Shown here in pieces: positions 41,748 to 49,748 of a stretch of DNA of 64,000 bases; position 1 is the first letter of the stretch, and each line of letters opens with the position of its first letter. Below the pieces are notes generated by a model. That model was not told where the DNA came from, did no database searches, and saw only the letters and a program-made list of their open reading frames with translations. The DNA is from Streptomyces inusitatus (GTDB lineage Bacteria; Actinomycetota; Actinomycetes; Streptomycetales; Streptomycetaceae), in the NCBI RefSeq assembly GCF_014651115.1, contig NZ_BMWG01000003.1, positions 19,675 through 83,674 of the forward strand. Reading direction: 5' to 3'. Position numbers and translations under genes: made by a program.

Positions 41748-42070
41748 CAGCCACCGTGCCGCGAGTCGTCCCAGCGGCTGAGGAGGACGGCCGCCCCGGC
41801 TGTGGCGAACCACTCGACGCCGTGGAGCACGAGCGGGACGCCGTGCCACTGGCCGGTGCCCAGCAGCCACACGGCCAGGAACGCCCCGGACACCCACCAG
41901 CCGACGCAGTAGACGCACGACATCAGCGTCACCACAGCAGTACGGGCGCGGCCCCCTTGCCAGGCGATGATGCGGTCCCGGGCCCCGTCCAGGAGTGAGT
42001 CATGGACGATGAGCTGGGTGCCGCGATACCCGGCGAAGGCGAGAAGGGCGAGTTCTGCGGGGCTAATCAT
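41747..42070 (-). CDS. DUF1360 membrane protein
   Basis: A 107-aa protein with three hydrophobic spans (residues ~5-20, 45-70, 75-100) and the family motif CVYCVGWWVSG. DUF1360 proteins are small membrane proteins of unknown role, found in actinobacteria and their phages. It starts with ATG 42070 and is coupled to the portal gene. A TGACCTGC octamer lies about 90 bp upstream, as in the early promoter cassettes. Confidence 0.82.
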   Translation of the reverse strand: MISPAELALLAFAGYRGTQLIVHDSLLDGARDRIIAWQGGRARTAVVTLMSCVYCVGWWVSGAFLAVWLLGTGQWHGVPLVLHGVEWFATAGAAVLLSRWDDSRHGG

Positions 42071-42174
42071 CGTTCGTCCCCTGATGTGGAGATCATCCGG
42101 CTGAGGTCAGCGGTGCATGATAGGCCATCCGCGCAGCTCGGTCCGGCGATGTTCCCGCAGGTCAAACCCTGTTT

Positions 42175-42435
42175 TCAGATCACGAAGAGGAGCGATTCCT
42201 CCTCGGCGGTGTCCTCGCTGGCCGGGTCGGGCCCGCCGGTCGGGATCTCCATCTGCCCGTACGGCAGGTCGACGATCTCCAGCGACCCGCCGCAGGACAC
42301 CAGCAGCGCGCCGGGCTCGCGCCGCTCGATGATCGGGTCATGCCGCCACGGGCGGCCCTTGGACAGACGGCCGGCGACCGGCCCGGCGGCGATCGGCCGC
42401 CCGCACTTCCTACACAGGACACGCGGCAGTTTCAT
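42175..42435 (-). CDS. Small CxxC protein
   Basis: An 86-aa protein starting MKLPRVLCRKCGRPIAAGPV. One CxxC pair near the N-terminus and a third cysteine in VSCGGSLE suggest an incomplete zinc ribbon. The C-terminus is acidic. ATG 42435 is preferred over the longer frame to 42510 because the CRKCGRP opening is typical of such proteins. It precedes the DUF1360 gene. Function unknown. Confidence 0.6.
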   Translation of the reverse strand: MKLPRVLCRKCGRPIAAGPVAGRLSKGRPWRHDPIIERREPGALLVSCGGSLEIVDLPYGQMEIPTGGPDPASEDTAEEESLLFVI

Positions 42436-42590
42436 CCGACCAGTGTGGCCGGGCCGGCCGTGCGCCTGCCAACGGTTCAGGCAAGCCCGGTCTACGCCAT
42501 CCGTTGCCATTTGGGCGACGGCGACTTCTTTACCGGCTGACGGGGCTTTTTCCGGCCCTGCTGCCGGCGGCCTCCCAGTACCCTCCGCGC

Positions 42591-42773
42591 ATGGGCAAAA
42601 ACGCTGAGGACTTCATCTCTGAACTGAGCGCTTCACTGCGCGAGTCGGGAACGATGACGACGACAGATCGCGTCACCGCCGCGGGGGATCTGGAGATCAC
42701 CTTCCACTCGACGGACCCGCGCGCATGCGGCGGCGGGACGATGCTCATCCCGAAGGCTTACCTCAACGAGTAG
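42591..42773 (+). CDS. 60-aa protein on the plus strand
   Basis: MGKNAEDFISELSASLRE at the N-terminus, then a short beta segment (GDLEITFHSTDPRACGGG). A TACCCT box 7-12 bp before the ATG suggests a leaderless transcript. It is one of few rightward genes in the phage and is followed by a terminator-like hairpin at 42886-42907. Possibly expressed in lysogens; no function known. Confidence 0.55.
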   Translation: MGKNAEDFISELSASLRESGTMTTTDRVTAAGDLEITFHSTDPRACGGGTMLIPKAYLNE

Positions 42774-42885
42774 CGTCGCGGCCACGGTCGGCCGCGACGC
42801 GTCAACTACCCAGCGAGGCGAGTCCGCTCCGGCACTCTCCCGGCGATGGGTCATGAACCCCTGGCCGGGCCCGTCGAAACGGGTA

Positions 42886-42907
42886 GGCCCGGAGCGCACC
42901 CCGGGCC
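42886..42907 (+). terminator. Hairpin terminator after the 60-aa gene
   Basis: A 7-bp stem GGCCCGG / CCGGGCC with an 8-nt loop, followed on the plus strand by CTTTTC. It lies between two convergent genes. The rest of the 42774-42926 gap shows nothing more. Confidence 0.65.
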
Positions 42908-42926
42908 CTTTTCTCCCGGCGGCAGG

Positions 42927-43175
42927 TCAGCTGCCGACGACCTTGTGCAACTTCCCCACGGCAGCCCCGAAGATCAGGAGGCCAGCGAACACGGCTCCGG
43001 CGAGGCTCCCCGTTTCCACGTAGGTCAGGGTGCCGATGAGGCCCCCGCCGGCCGCCGCCGCTGTACCGATGGTCACGGTGCGCTGGGACAGCAGCGGTCC
43101 TGGGGGCTCTTCGTGCGAGCCCCCGCCGGACGGTGAGGCGGAAGAGGGGGTAGTGTCATTCTTGGAACCGGTCAC
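42927..43175 (-). CDS. Small membrane protein, holin-like layout
   Basis: An 82-aa protein with a polar, Ser/Pro-rich N-terminal third and two hydrophobic spans (TVTIGTAAAAGGGLIGTLTY and LAGAVFAGLLIFGAAVG) ending in a short basic tail (KLHKVVGS). This layout fits small class II holins but also many other phage membrane proteins, and no lysin gene is nearby. GTG 43175 has AAAGGAG eight bases upstream. Its TGA stop is part of a TGACCTGC octamer. Confidence 0.55.
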   Translation of the reverse strand: MTGSKNDTTPSSASPSGGGSHEEPPGPLLSQRTVTIGTAAAAGGGLIGTLTYVETGSLAGAVFAGLLIFGAAVGKLHKVVGS

Positions 43176-43687
43176 GACGAAACTCCTTTGGCTGGATAGT
43201 TCGAAATTGATCGCATTCCTGGTGAGCCCCCTGCCGCACCACACCTTCGAAAGTTCGGTACGGCAGCGGGGCTCGCGGCATTTCACTGAGCAAGGACAAC
43301 CCTACGCCTCCGTCGAGGGCCTCCGAAGCGCGGTAAAACCGCAGGTCAGTTGCAACTGCACGCCAGAAACCCCGGGGTGGCGCACCAACGGGAGGCCGGA
43401 GCAAAAGGGGCAAATCGACCCACGGGTATCAGTGAGCAGCAGCGATATCCATTGCAACTTTCCGCCATAAATTGACGGACGATCCCCCCTCGCCAGCACC
43501 TCTGCTGCATTCACGAGTCCCGAGACCCCACAGTCTTTTCACCAATTCGTTACGGTGAGCCCACGGGGTCAGCAATGATCATGGTTCGGGCATGCCACGG
43601 CTCCTTCAGGCACACCTTGGCGATCCCCGGATCGGCGCTCATCCGTCACCCCTCCCCGGACCGGGCGCGGCCGACTGCTGCCCGGGG
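43176..43687. other. 512-bp intergenic region of lower GC
   Basis: This is the longest gene-free stretch in the phage. It includes AT-richer patches (around 43180-43220, 43440-43480 and 43535-43560), an interrupted inverted repeat (CCCCCTGCCG near 43230 with CGGCAGCGGGG near 43262) and a TGACCTGC octamer (43341-43348). A 70-aa minus-strand frame at 43302-43514 (start GTG) is possible but has no ribosome site. It could hold promoters for the gene at 43175, but I cannot place them. Confidence 0.5.
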
Positions 43688-43990
43688 CTAGAACTTCAGG
43701 GCCGCGTAGGCGGCTCCCGTCACCTTGATGTCCCGCATGGCGCGGTCTCGCTCAACCATCCGGGCGTTCGCCTCGTCGGTGCCGAGGCAGTCGGAGGCGA
43801 CCCGGCCGGCGACCCGCTGCCGAACCTCCGGTGACAGGCCCTCAGCGGTCAGCGCCGAGTCGACGTGCGTGAGCATCAGCAGCAGCCGGTTCACGGTCGC
43901 GGCGCACTCGGGGTCGGTGAGCGCCGCGCGGTTCGTCTCCGGATTGTCGGCCAGGTGCTGCCGGATCGCCGTCTCGGTAATCGTGTTCAT
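43688..43990 (-). CDS. Hypothetical protein downstream of the terminase
   Basis: A 100-aa, mostly helical protein (MNTITETAIRQHLADNPETN, then RLLLMLTHVDSALTAEGLSPEVRQRV). ATG 43990. It lies 164 bp after the large terminase stop. No recognised domain; helical content could suit DNA or protein binding. Confidence 0.6.
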   Translation of the reverse strand: MNTITETAIRQHLADNPETNRAALTDPECAATVNRLLLMLTHVDSALTAEGLSPEVRQRVAGRVASDCLGTDEANARMVERDRAMRDIKVTGAAYAALKF

Positions 43991-44153
43991 GCACGGCAGC
44001 ATGCCAGGGACCAGGGGTATCCTTCCGGGCGCCGGGGTCGGTGGTCTTGCTCGACGCCAGTGCCCTAGGGGAGCGCCGAGAGTGATCCACACTCGGCGGC
44101 CACCGCCCCGGCCCGAGGACGGCAATCCCGCCCTGCGGCAGTGCCCCACCTGA

Positions 44154-45728
44154 TCACTTTCCGATCCGGCGTGCGTACGCGCTGGCCGCCTGCACCGGGG
44201 TCGTCGGCCTCGGGGCGGTCGGCAACGGGGCATGGACAATGGCTCCCTTGTTCGCCTCCGGGATCAGGCCGTAGACGAGGACGCACGAGGCGTCGATCCG
44301 GCCCGGCGAGTCCGGATCGGTGGGCTGCCAGGTCGCCCATTCGTTCTCCAGGTCGGTGAACGCGCCCCGGAGCCGTACCCGGTCCTGAACCATCTGCTGC
44401 GCCACCGGCTCCGCGCGCAACAACTTGCCTTGCTTGGCGCGCACGGGGTCGATCAGCGGCATCAGGACCGTCTCCGGGATCATGCCCTCGCGCTGCAACA
44501 TCTCCCACGACGTGCGGATCGCCAGCTCGCACATGTCCCGGCCGAAGTTCCACTCCACAAAGATCACGCTGGCGTTGGTCTCGTGGGCCAGCATGCACGC
44601 GACCGAGGACCACTCGGCCGACGACATCGGCCCGGACAGGTCGTGCGTGACCCACACGCGGGAGTCGTCGCCGAGGAAACCGCCGATGATGCCTGCGGTG
44701 TCCCGGCCGCCGCCGGAGGGGTCGATCGACACGGCGATCTTCTGCGGCTCGACCGTGGTGCCGGGGTCGCGGATCATCCGCAGCAGATCCCGGGACACGA
44801 GCGCGCCCTCTGCGGGCTGCGGGTCGCCCTGAGCCATGGCGTGCCAGTCGCGCACCGTGGACGTCTTCTTGACGTCGTCCCACCAGGCGATGAGCTTCCT
44901 GCGCTGCCGGGTGGGGATCTTCGGGTGCGGCAGCGGCTCCCCGTCCTCGCGGCCGAGCGGGTCCGGGCCGAACTTCGACGGGTTGGCGATCGCGGGCAAG
45001 TGGATGACCTTCCACCGGCCGCCGTCCTCCAGGCGGCCTTCCTCCTCCAGCCGGCGGCCGGAGAAGTCGTCCGGGTGCCAGCGGGTCTGGACCACCGCCA
45101 CGGCGTTCCGGTCCGGCTGAAGGCGTTTCAGCGCGGCCGAGGACCACCAGTCGTGGACGTGCTCCCGCGCCCGTGGTGACTCTGCGTCGGCCCGGTCCTT
45201 GTGCGGGTCATCCACCACCAGGAGGTTCACGTCGAAGCCGGTGAGACCGGACCCGATGCTGACGGAGCGGACGCCGCCGCCCTTCGTGGTGTCGTAGTCC
45301 TGCGCGGCGGCCGACCCGGCGAGGAGCGCCAGGTCGTACTCGTGGCCGTGCTCGGCGATGTACCGCCGGATCGCCTTGCCCCGGCGCATCGCCAGGTCAT
45401 CCGAGTACGAGGTGACGGCAACGCGGTCCTCTCCGTGGTGGCACAGCCACCAGAACGGAAACCACTCCGCCACGGTGGTGCTCTTGCCGACCTGGGACGG
45501 GGTGAAGACCATCAGCCGGTCGTAGTCGCCGTTCCTCAGACCGACCAGGGCGTCACTGATCACCTTCAGGTGCGGGCGCATCCGGTACGTCGGGTCAAGG
45601 GCGCGGGCGAGGGTGGCCGGGTCGCGGAGGATCTCCAGGCTCATCGCCTTCTGGGCAGCCTGGAGCCGCTGGTACACCTCCGCGTCTTCCAGGTGCTCCA
45701 GCTCGTCGGTTACCGGCCGCGCCCTCAC
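44154..45728 (-). CDS. terL: Terminase large subunit
   Basis: A 524-aa packaging motor. The ATPase has Walker A TPSQVGKST (residues ~77-85) and Walker B LLVVDDPHKD (~156-165), followed by a coupling region. The RNase H-like nuclease half has AVSIDPSGGGRDTAG and VIFVEWNFGRDMCE, supplying the metal-binding acidic residues. It pumps phage DNA into proheads and cuts it to length. GTG 45728 overlaps the small subunit stop (GTGA). Frames extending to 46385 are shadows. An HNH gene nearby hints at cohesive-end packaging. Confidence 0.95.
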   Translation of the reverse strand: MRARPVTDELEHLEDAEVYQRLQAAQKAMSLEILRDPATLARALDPTYRMRPHLKVISDALVGLRNGDYDRLMVFTPSQVGKSTTVAEWFPFWWLCHHGEDRVAVTSYSDDLAMRRGKAIRRYIAEHGHEYDLALLAGSAAAQDYDTTKGGGVRSVSIGSGLTGFDVNLLVVDDPHKDRADAESPRAREHVHDWWSSAALKRLQPDRNAVAVVQTRWHPDDFSGRRLEEEGRLEDGGRWKVIHLPAIANPSKFGPDPLGREDGEPLPHPKIPTRQRRKLIAWWDDVKKTSTVRDWHAMAQGDPQPAEGALVSRDLLRMIRDPGTTVEPQKIAVSIDPSGGGRDTAGIIGGFLGDDSRVWVTHDLSGPMSSAEWSSVACMLAHETNASVIFVEWNFGRDMCELAIRTSWEMLQREGMIPETVLMPLIDPVRAKQGKLLRAEPVAQQMVQDRVRLRGAFTDLENEWATWQPTDPDSPGRIDASCVLVYGLIPEANKGAIVHAPLPTAPRPTTPVQAASAYARRIGK

Positions 45729-46345
45729 TCGTCGTCGCTGTCGTCTTCGCCGTCGACGCTGTCGTCGTCGCCGCCCTCGACCGCGTCCAGCCGGCGGCTC
45801 ACCGACGCCGCGAGCTGGGCGAGGCGGACGTGCCGCTGCTCCGCAGGCATCTGCGCGAACTCGGCGAGCTGCACCGCGAGCGGGTTCCCGCCCACGCCGG
45901 TGACCGCGATCGTCGCCCCGGGGTCGCCGAACAGCGTCCGCCGGTGCCGCATGGCGACGTCGAGCAGACGGATGAAGTCCCCGACCGACATCGACCCGGC
46001 GTCGAGCGTGCCGAGACGCTGCGCCAGCTTGCCGACCGCCGCACCCAAGATCCTCGCGTCGGCCTCGGCCGCCTTCCGCCGCTCCTCGACCCACCCGGCC
46101 TCGTACAGCCGGTCCAGATGCCGGTCCCACGCCTCCACGCGGTCCCGCCACCGGTACCTCGCCGCCGCCTTCCGGACCGTCACCGCGTGGAGCTGTAGCC
46201 CTTCCGCAGCCTTCTGTAGCGTCCGGGTCCGCCCGAGGTCGCGGTACGTGACGAACTGGCCGTGCTTGCGGGGCGTCTCGTCGGGTTGCTGCTCCCAGGG
46301 GTCGAGGGTCGTACTGAGCGTGATCGGAGGGGCGTTGGTACTCAT
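45725..46345 (-). CDS. terS: Terminase small subunit
   Basis: A 206-aa protein upstream of and overlapping the large terminase gene. It has an N-terminal helix-turn-helix-like segment (LQKAAEGLQLHAVTVRKAAARYRW), a charged helical centre with coiled-coil tendency (RRKAAEADARILGAAVGKLAQRL) and an acidic tail (DDDSVDGEDDSDDE). This is the usual layout of small terminases, which bind the packaging site and stimulate the motor. Confidence 0.85.
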   Translation of the reverse strand: MSTNAPPITLSTTLDPWEQQPDETPRKHGQFVTYRDLGRTRTLQKAAEGLQLHAVTVRKAAARYRWRDRVEAWDRHLDRLYEAGWVEERRKAAEADARILGAAVGKLAQRLGTLDAGSMSVGDFIRLLDVAMRHRRTLFGDPGATIAVTGVGGNPLAVQLAEFAQMPAEQRHVRLAQLAASVSRRLDAVEGGDDDSVDGEDDSDDE

Positions 46346-46351
46346 GAGGGC

Positions 46352-47248
46352 CTAGGCGGGGGTGTCGAGGTACTGGCGTGCCCACAGTTCGAGCGCCTTG
46401 TGCCTGTGCTCGGCGGGGACGTCGCCACGGGCTACAGCCTGCTGGAGGGCCTTCTCCACGATCGCGGCGGACTTAGTGGGCATCGCGTCGGTGTGGAACA
46501 GGGTGAGGAGCGGGGCCATGCCGTGGTGCTTGGGCTCTCCTGTGTCACGGTCGAACCAGGCATCGACCAGCTCGGCAGCGTGGTCCTTGAAGCTCTCCAG
46601 GATGAGGCCGAAGGCCGTGGCCACGTTGGTGACGTCGGCGCTCTTGGAGGCGAGGTCAAGGGCGGCCATAGTCTGGTCGTACTGGCGGAGGGCGGCGACC
46701 CAGACGGCGTCGGAGGACGCGGCGAGGCCGAGGGCTTCGCGGATGACGGCCTGGGCGTCCTTGAGGTCGTCGGGGAGGAACACGATCGCCAGGGTCTGGA
46801 AGGAGAGGTTCGCTTCGCCGAGGGAGGGGCTGTCGAGGTCGGCGAGGAGTTCCAGCGTGGCGTCGTCGAGGCCGGCGTACTGGCGGAGGTCGAGGTCGTC
46901 GATCCGCTCGTACAGCGACTTCAGGATCGCCAGGTCATCCTCTCCCGCGATGCTGTTGTGCGAGAGCTGGATGGCGAGGCGCTGCGACTCGGTGAGCGCG
47001 TCGGAGGTCTCCAGCCAGGTGATCTCGTCGATCCCGGCCTCGATCGACGCCTTGGTGCGGTGGTTCCCCGACAAGACGATCCGGTCACCGGTCTCGACGT
47101 CGTGCCAGACGAACGGCGTGCTCGTGAGGGCTTCGTCGCGGCGGACGTTGGCGACGAGCTGCTGGTACTGCTCGTGCCGCATGAATCGGGCGTTCAAGTC
47201 GAGGAGCCTCAGCGAGCGGGGGTCTCCGGTGCGGATCTCGGTCTTCAT
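46352..47248 (-). CDS. ParB-like nuclease domain protein
   Basis: A 298-aa protein. Residues ~15-100 match the ParB/sulfiredoxin-like fold: LLDLNARFMRHEQYQQLVAN, VWHDVETGDRIVLSGNHRTKASIEAG (the GxxR-type motif as SGNHR) and LTESQRLAIQLSHNSIAGEDD. Such phage proteins are nucleases or nucleotide-binding regulators often found near terminase or DNA-modification genes. ATG 47248 overlaps the HNH stop (ATGA) and its end is seven bases before the small terminase start, so it is part of the packaging operon. Confidence 0.82.
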   Translation of the reverse strand: MKTEIRTGDPRSLRLLDLNARFMRHEQYQQLVANVRRDEALTSTPFVWHDVETGDRIVLSGNHRTKASIEAGIDEITWLETSDALTESQRLAIQLSHNSIAGEDDLAILKSLYERIDDLDLRQYAGLDDATLELLADLDSPSLGEANLSFQTLAIVFLPDDLKDAQAVIREALGLAASSDAVWVAALRQYDQTMAALDLASKSADVTNVATAFGLILESFKDHAAELVDAWFDRDTGEPKHHGMAPLLTLFHTDAMPTKSAAIVEKALQQAVARGDVPAEHRHKALELWARQYLDTPA

Positions 47249-47823
47249 GAGGGTGTCCCCTTCAGCTCTGGGCGGTAGTCGATGTGCTTGTCGCTCTTGG
47301 TCAGGTTGCAGGGGCCGCACAGCGGCTGGATGTTGTCGATGGCGTTGCTGGCTCCGGGCCAGGACAGCGGGACGACGTGATCCGGCTGGAGCCGGACGCC
47401 GGTGGTCAGGCAGGCGAGGCAGCGGTGGCCGTAGAGGTCGAGGAGGGCCGCCCACTCCTCGGGCGTCCAGTCCGGGGAGAACCGGCCGCGCGCACGCTGT
47501 CGGGCGTTCGCGGCGGCCATCTTCTCCGGGTTCCTGCGCCGCCACTCGCGGTTGAACGCGGTCTCGCGCTTCCGGTACGCCGGGTCCTGGCGAGCGACTG
47601 CCTTCTGTTCGCGGGCTCGCCGGCGGGCCGACTGCTGATTCGCCTCGACCTGCCGGTAGGCGAGCATCTGCGCCGCCTCCTTCTCGCGGTTCGCCTCGTA
47701 GCGGGCGCGACGCTCGGTCTTCCGGCACGTCTTGCACTCGGGGCGCCGCCTGGTGACGGTCGTCTTGCAGGCGTGGAACTCAGTCTCGGGCTTCTCGGCC
47801 TTGCACTTCGTGCACGTAAGCAT
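47245..47823 (-). CDS. HNH endonuclease
   Basis: A 192-aa protein. N-terminal CTKCKAEKPETEF and CKTCRK form a zinc site. The HNH motif lies at the C-terminus: CLACLTTGVRLQPDHVVPLS, then NAIDNIQPLCGPCN, with the catalytic DHV histidine and zinc-binding CxxC. HNH proteins near terminase genes are required for end cutting in several cos phages (HK97-type). That is established for those phages and inferred here. ATG 47823; an in-frame extension to 48123 runs through the divergent antitoxin gene. Confidence 0.9.
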   Translation of the reverse strand: MLTCTKCKAEKPETEFHACKTTVTRRRPECKTCRKTERRARYEANREKEAAQMLAYRQVEANQQSARRRAREQKAVARQDPAYRKRETAFNREWRRRNPEKMAAANARQRARGRFSPDWTPEEWAALLDLYGHRCLACLTTGVRLQPDHVVPLSWPGASNAIDNIQPLCGPCNLTKSDKHIDYRPELKGTPS

Positions 47824-47889
47824 GATCACGGTACAAACCGTACTGTCCGTACTGTCAGTACCGTTCGCACCGTGTGTACTCTTCGCCGC
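47824..47889. promoter_or_regulatory. Divergent promoter/operator between HNH and antitoxin genes
   Basis: The 66-bp space has an inverted repeat ACGGTAC (47828-47834) / GTACCGT (47858-47864) enclosing repeated GTACTGTC elements. A TACTCT box lies close before the antitoxin ATG. Phd/YefM antitoxins usually bind palindromes in their own promoter, so this may be an autoregulatory operator that also controls the HNH operon. Confidence 0.6.
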
Positions 47890-48078
47890 ATGGAGCGAAT
47901 CGGAGTCATGGACCTGCGCAAGCAGCTCGGGCAGCGGGTCGACGCGGCCCACTTCGCCGGCGAGGCGACGGTGGTGGAGAGGCACGGGACGCCGCGCGCA
48001 GTGCTGGTGTCGTACGAGTGGTGGGTCCAGCACGGGGGCGAGGAGACCGAGCCGACCGAGCCGACCGAGGCGGGCTGA
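47890..48078 (+). CDS. Orphan Phd/YefM-type antitoxin
   Basis: A 62-aa protein with the family pattern MERIGVMDLRKQLGQRVDAA (N-terminal DNA-binding part), then GEATVVERHGTPRAVLVSYEWW. Phd/YefM proteins neutralise RelE/Doc-type toxins and repress their own operon. No toxin gene is adjacent on either strand. The tail is Thr/Glu/Pro-rich repeats. It may protect against a host toxin-based abortive infection system or act only as a regulator in the lysogen. Confidence 0.82.
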   Translation: MERIGVMDLRKQLGQRVDAAHFAGEATVVERHGTPRAVLVSYEWWVQHGGEETEPTEPTEAG

Positions 48079-48083
48079 CTGGC

Positions 48084-49499
48084 TCACCGCTTCTTCACGT
48101 CCTTGGCGTAGCGCTTCTTCCACTCGACCAGGACCTCGGCGAGCGGCTTGCCGGAGAAGGGGGCTCCGTACTGGAGCTGGTACTGCTGGGCGTAGTACGA
48201 GTCGTTCGGGTCGATGCCCTTCGCCCAGTCCTCTTTCAGCACGTCTTTCTGATCACGCTTGAGGAGGCGGAGCACGCCGCGGTACTTCATCGACACCGGG
48301 CGCTTCGTGAACGCCGTGGTAGCGAGGGACTGGTACCGGCGGTGGCCGTGCCGCCAGGTGAGCAACTGCGCCTCGCGGCTGATCGCGGCCATGACGATCA
48401 GCTTCGACAGCTTCGCGTACCGGCTGGTCGAGACCGGGAAGTCGGACAGCATGTAGACGGTGGGCTGCTGGGGCAGGTGGGCGCCCCAGTTCCCCAGCGT
48501 CGGGGCCCACGAGTAGGCGAAGACGCCGACGAGCTTCTTGTCGACCAGGACGGCGACGCCGAGCGATTCGCTGCCGGGCCGGATGTTGGCGTTCATGTAC
48601 GCCGAGCGGAGGGCGGCGAACTGCCCGCCGGACAGCACGGCGAGGCTGATGCTGTCGCCGAGTTCTTCGTCTGCGAGGTGCGGGCCGGGCCACGCCTCGG
48701 TCTTCTGCCTCGGCTCGACCAGGCGCATCGGGCCGCTGTTGGCGTAGACGTAGATCGGGATGCCGCGGTTCGTCGTGCGGGTCCGGCCGCGCAGGAACGG
48801 CGCCATCTCCGGCACCTCTTCGTTGGTGCCGAGGAGCCAGTGGTCCCGGTCGGTGATCCTCCCGATCAGGTACTCCAGCTCCGGGTCTTCCATGATCGTG
48901 AACGGTGGCGGCTCCCACTCGAACATCTCCTCCAGCTTGGCGAAGTCGCGGACGAACGCGGCCCCGGCGCCGTGGAACGGCGGGTACGACACGACGCCGG
49001 CCCCGGGCGGGATCTTGTCGACCCACGTCAGGGCGTCCTCGGCGCTGTAGGAGGCGAGCTTGAGGACGTCGGCCGCCGCGGTGACCTTGGCGACGGTCTT
49101 GGCGTGGAGGTCCGGCCACTGCTGCTCGTACGCCCGGCGGACCTTCGCCCAGTACGCGTGGGTCTCCTTCTTGCCCATGAGCGGGGCGAGGCGGGTGCAC
49201 AGCAGCATCGTGGCGAGCTGGTCGGCCGGGGTCTCGTGGTGCTCCAGCACCCACGGGAACTCGCCGGCGGCCTGCTCGGTGAGGACGAGCGGCATCGGGT
49301 CGCCGGCGAGGTACCGGCCGATGGCGGTCGAGTACATCAGCACGTCGCAGGAGTGGAGCTGCTTCCCGAGCGAGGCGATCGTCTTCTCCACGGTGAAGTT
49401 CCCGCAGCAGACGTTGTAGACGTCGGTGACGTCGGTCCACAGCGAGACGTGTTCTCGGACGATGCGGCACATGTCGGAGGGGATCGAGCCGTGGAACAT
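48084..49499 (-). CDS. DNA methyltransferase-like protein with GNAT/Mom-like C-terminal part
   Basis: A 471-aa protein. The N-terminal part resembles an adenine methyltransferase: motif I-like VYNVCCGNFTVEKTIAS (residues ~28-44) and motif IV-like VVSYPPFHGAG (~169-179). The C-terminal ~180 residues (GVAVLVDKKLVGVFAYSW, YMLSDFPVSTSRYAKLSKLI, AISREAQLLTWRHGHR) resemble an acetyltransferase such as Mu Mom, which modifies adenine in DNA. Proteins of this type are labelled antirestriction methyltransferases in some actinophages. The two-domain reading is my inference. Confidence 0.6.
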   Translation of the reverse strand: MFHGSIPSDMCRIVREHVSLWTDVTDVYNVCCGNFTVEKTIASLGKQLHSCDVLMYSTAIGRYLAGDPMPLVLTEQAAGEFPWVLEHHETPADQLATMLLCTRLAPLMGKKETHAYWAKVRRAYEQQWPDLHAKTVAKVTAAADVLKLASYSAEDALTWVDKIPPGAGVVSYPPFHGAGAAFVRDFAKLEEMFEWEPPPFTIMEDPELEYLIGRITDRDHWLLGTNEEVPEMAPFLRGRTRTTNRGIPIYVYANSGPMRLVEPRQKTEAWPGPHLADEELGDSISLAVLSGGQFAALRSAYMNANIRPGSESLGVAVLVDKKLVGVFAYSWAPTLGNWGAHLPQQPTVYMLSDFPVSTSRYAKLSKLIVMAAISREAQLLTWRHGHRRYQSLATTAFTKRPVSMKYRGVLRLLKRDQKDVLKEDWAKGIDPNDSYYAQQYQLQYGAPFSGKPLAEVLVEWKKRYAKDVKKR

Positions 49500-49594
49500 C
49501 GGCGCTCCGGGGGTTCGGCGTGTCGGGCGGGCCGGGATGGTAGCCGACTCGGGATCACGTCGTCGCAGGCCAGAGCGGGGGCGGGAACGGTCGA

Positions 49595-49621
49595 AGCCCC
49601 CCGGGTGCCATCCGGGGGGCT
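49595..49621 (-). terminator. Hairpin between tRNA-Gly and the methyltransferase-like gene
   Basis: A 10-bp stem AGCCCCCCGG / CCGGGGGGCT with a 7-nt loop lies just after the tRNA 3' end in the leftward direction. It is also followed by TTT read rightward. It would separate tRNA from the downstream mRNA. Confidence 0.75.
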
Positions 49622-49627
49622 TTGATG

Positions 49628-49701
49628 TGGAGCGCCGACCAGGATTTGCACCTGGACCTCCCGACCGGAAGTCGGGCGTGCTGCTGTTGCACTACCAGCG
49701 C
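49628..49701 (-). tRNA. tRNA-Gly (anticodon UCC), phage encoded
   Basis: The minus strand from 49701 folds as a full cloverleaf: acceptor GCGCTGG with TCGGCGC (two wobble pairs), D-arm GTGC/GCAC, anticodon stem CCCGA/TCGGG with loop CTTCCGG, and T-stem CCAGG/CCTGG. The discriminator is U73 with an encoded CCA. The anticodon UCC reads GGA, a rare codon in high-GC hosts. The T-loop starts TG rather than TT, which is unusual. It lies between the PP-loop gene and a terminator. Confidence 0.9.
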
Positions 49702-49748
49702 CGGGACCAGCCACGAGGGCCGGTCGCGCGTGGCGATCCTACACGCGG

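Noticed and set aside
42927..43175. Holin assignment for the small two-span membrane protein
   Set aside because: Layout is compatible, but no endolysin is nearby and many phage membrane proteins look alike; kept as holin-like only.
43302..43514. 70-aa minus-strand ORF in the low-GC intergenic region
   Set aside because: GTG start without a ribosome site and no recognisable pattern; left as a possibility only.
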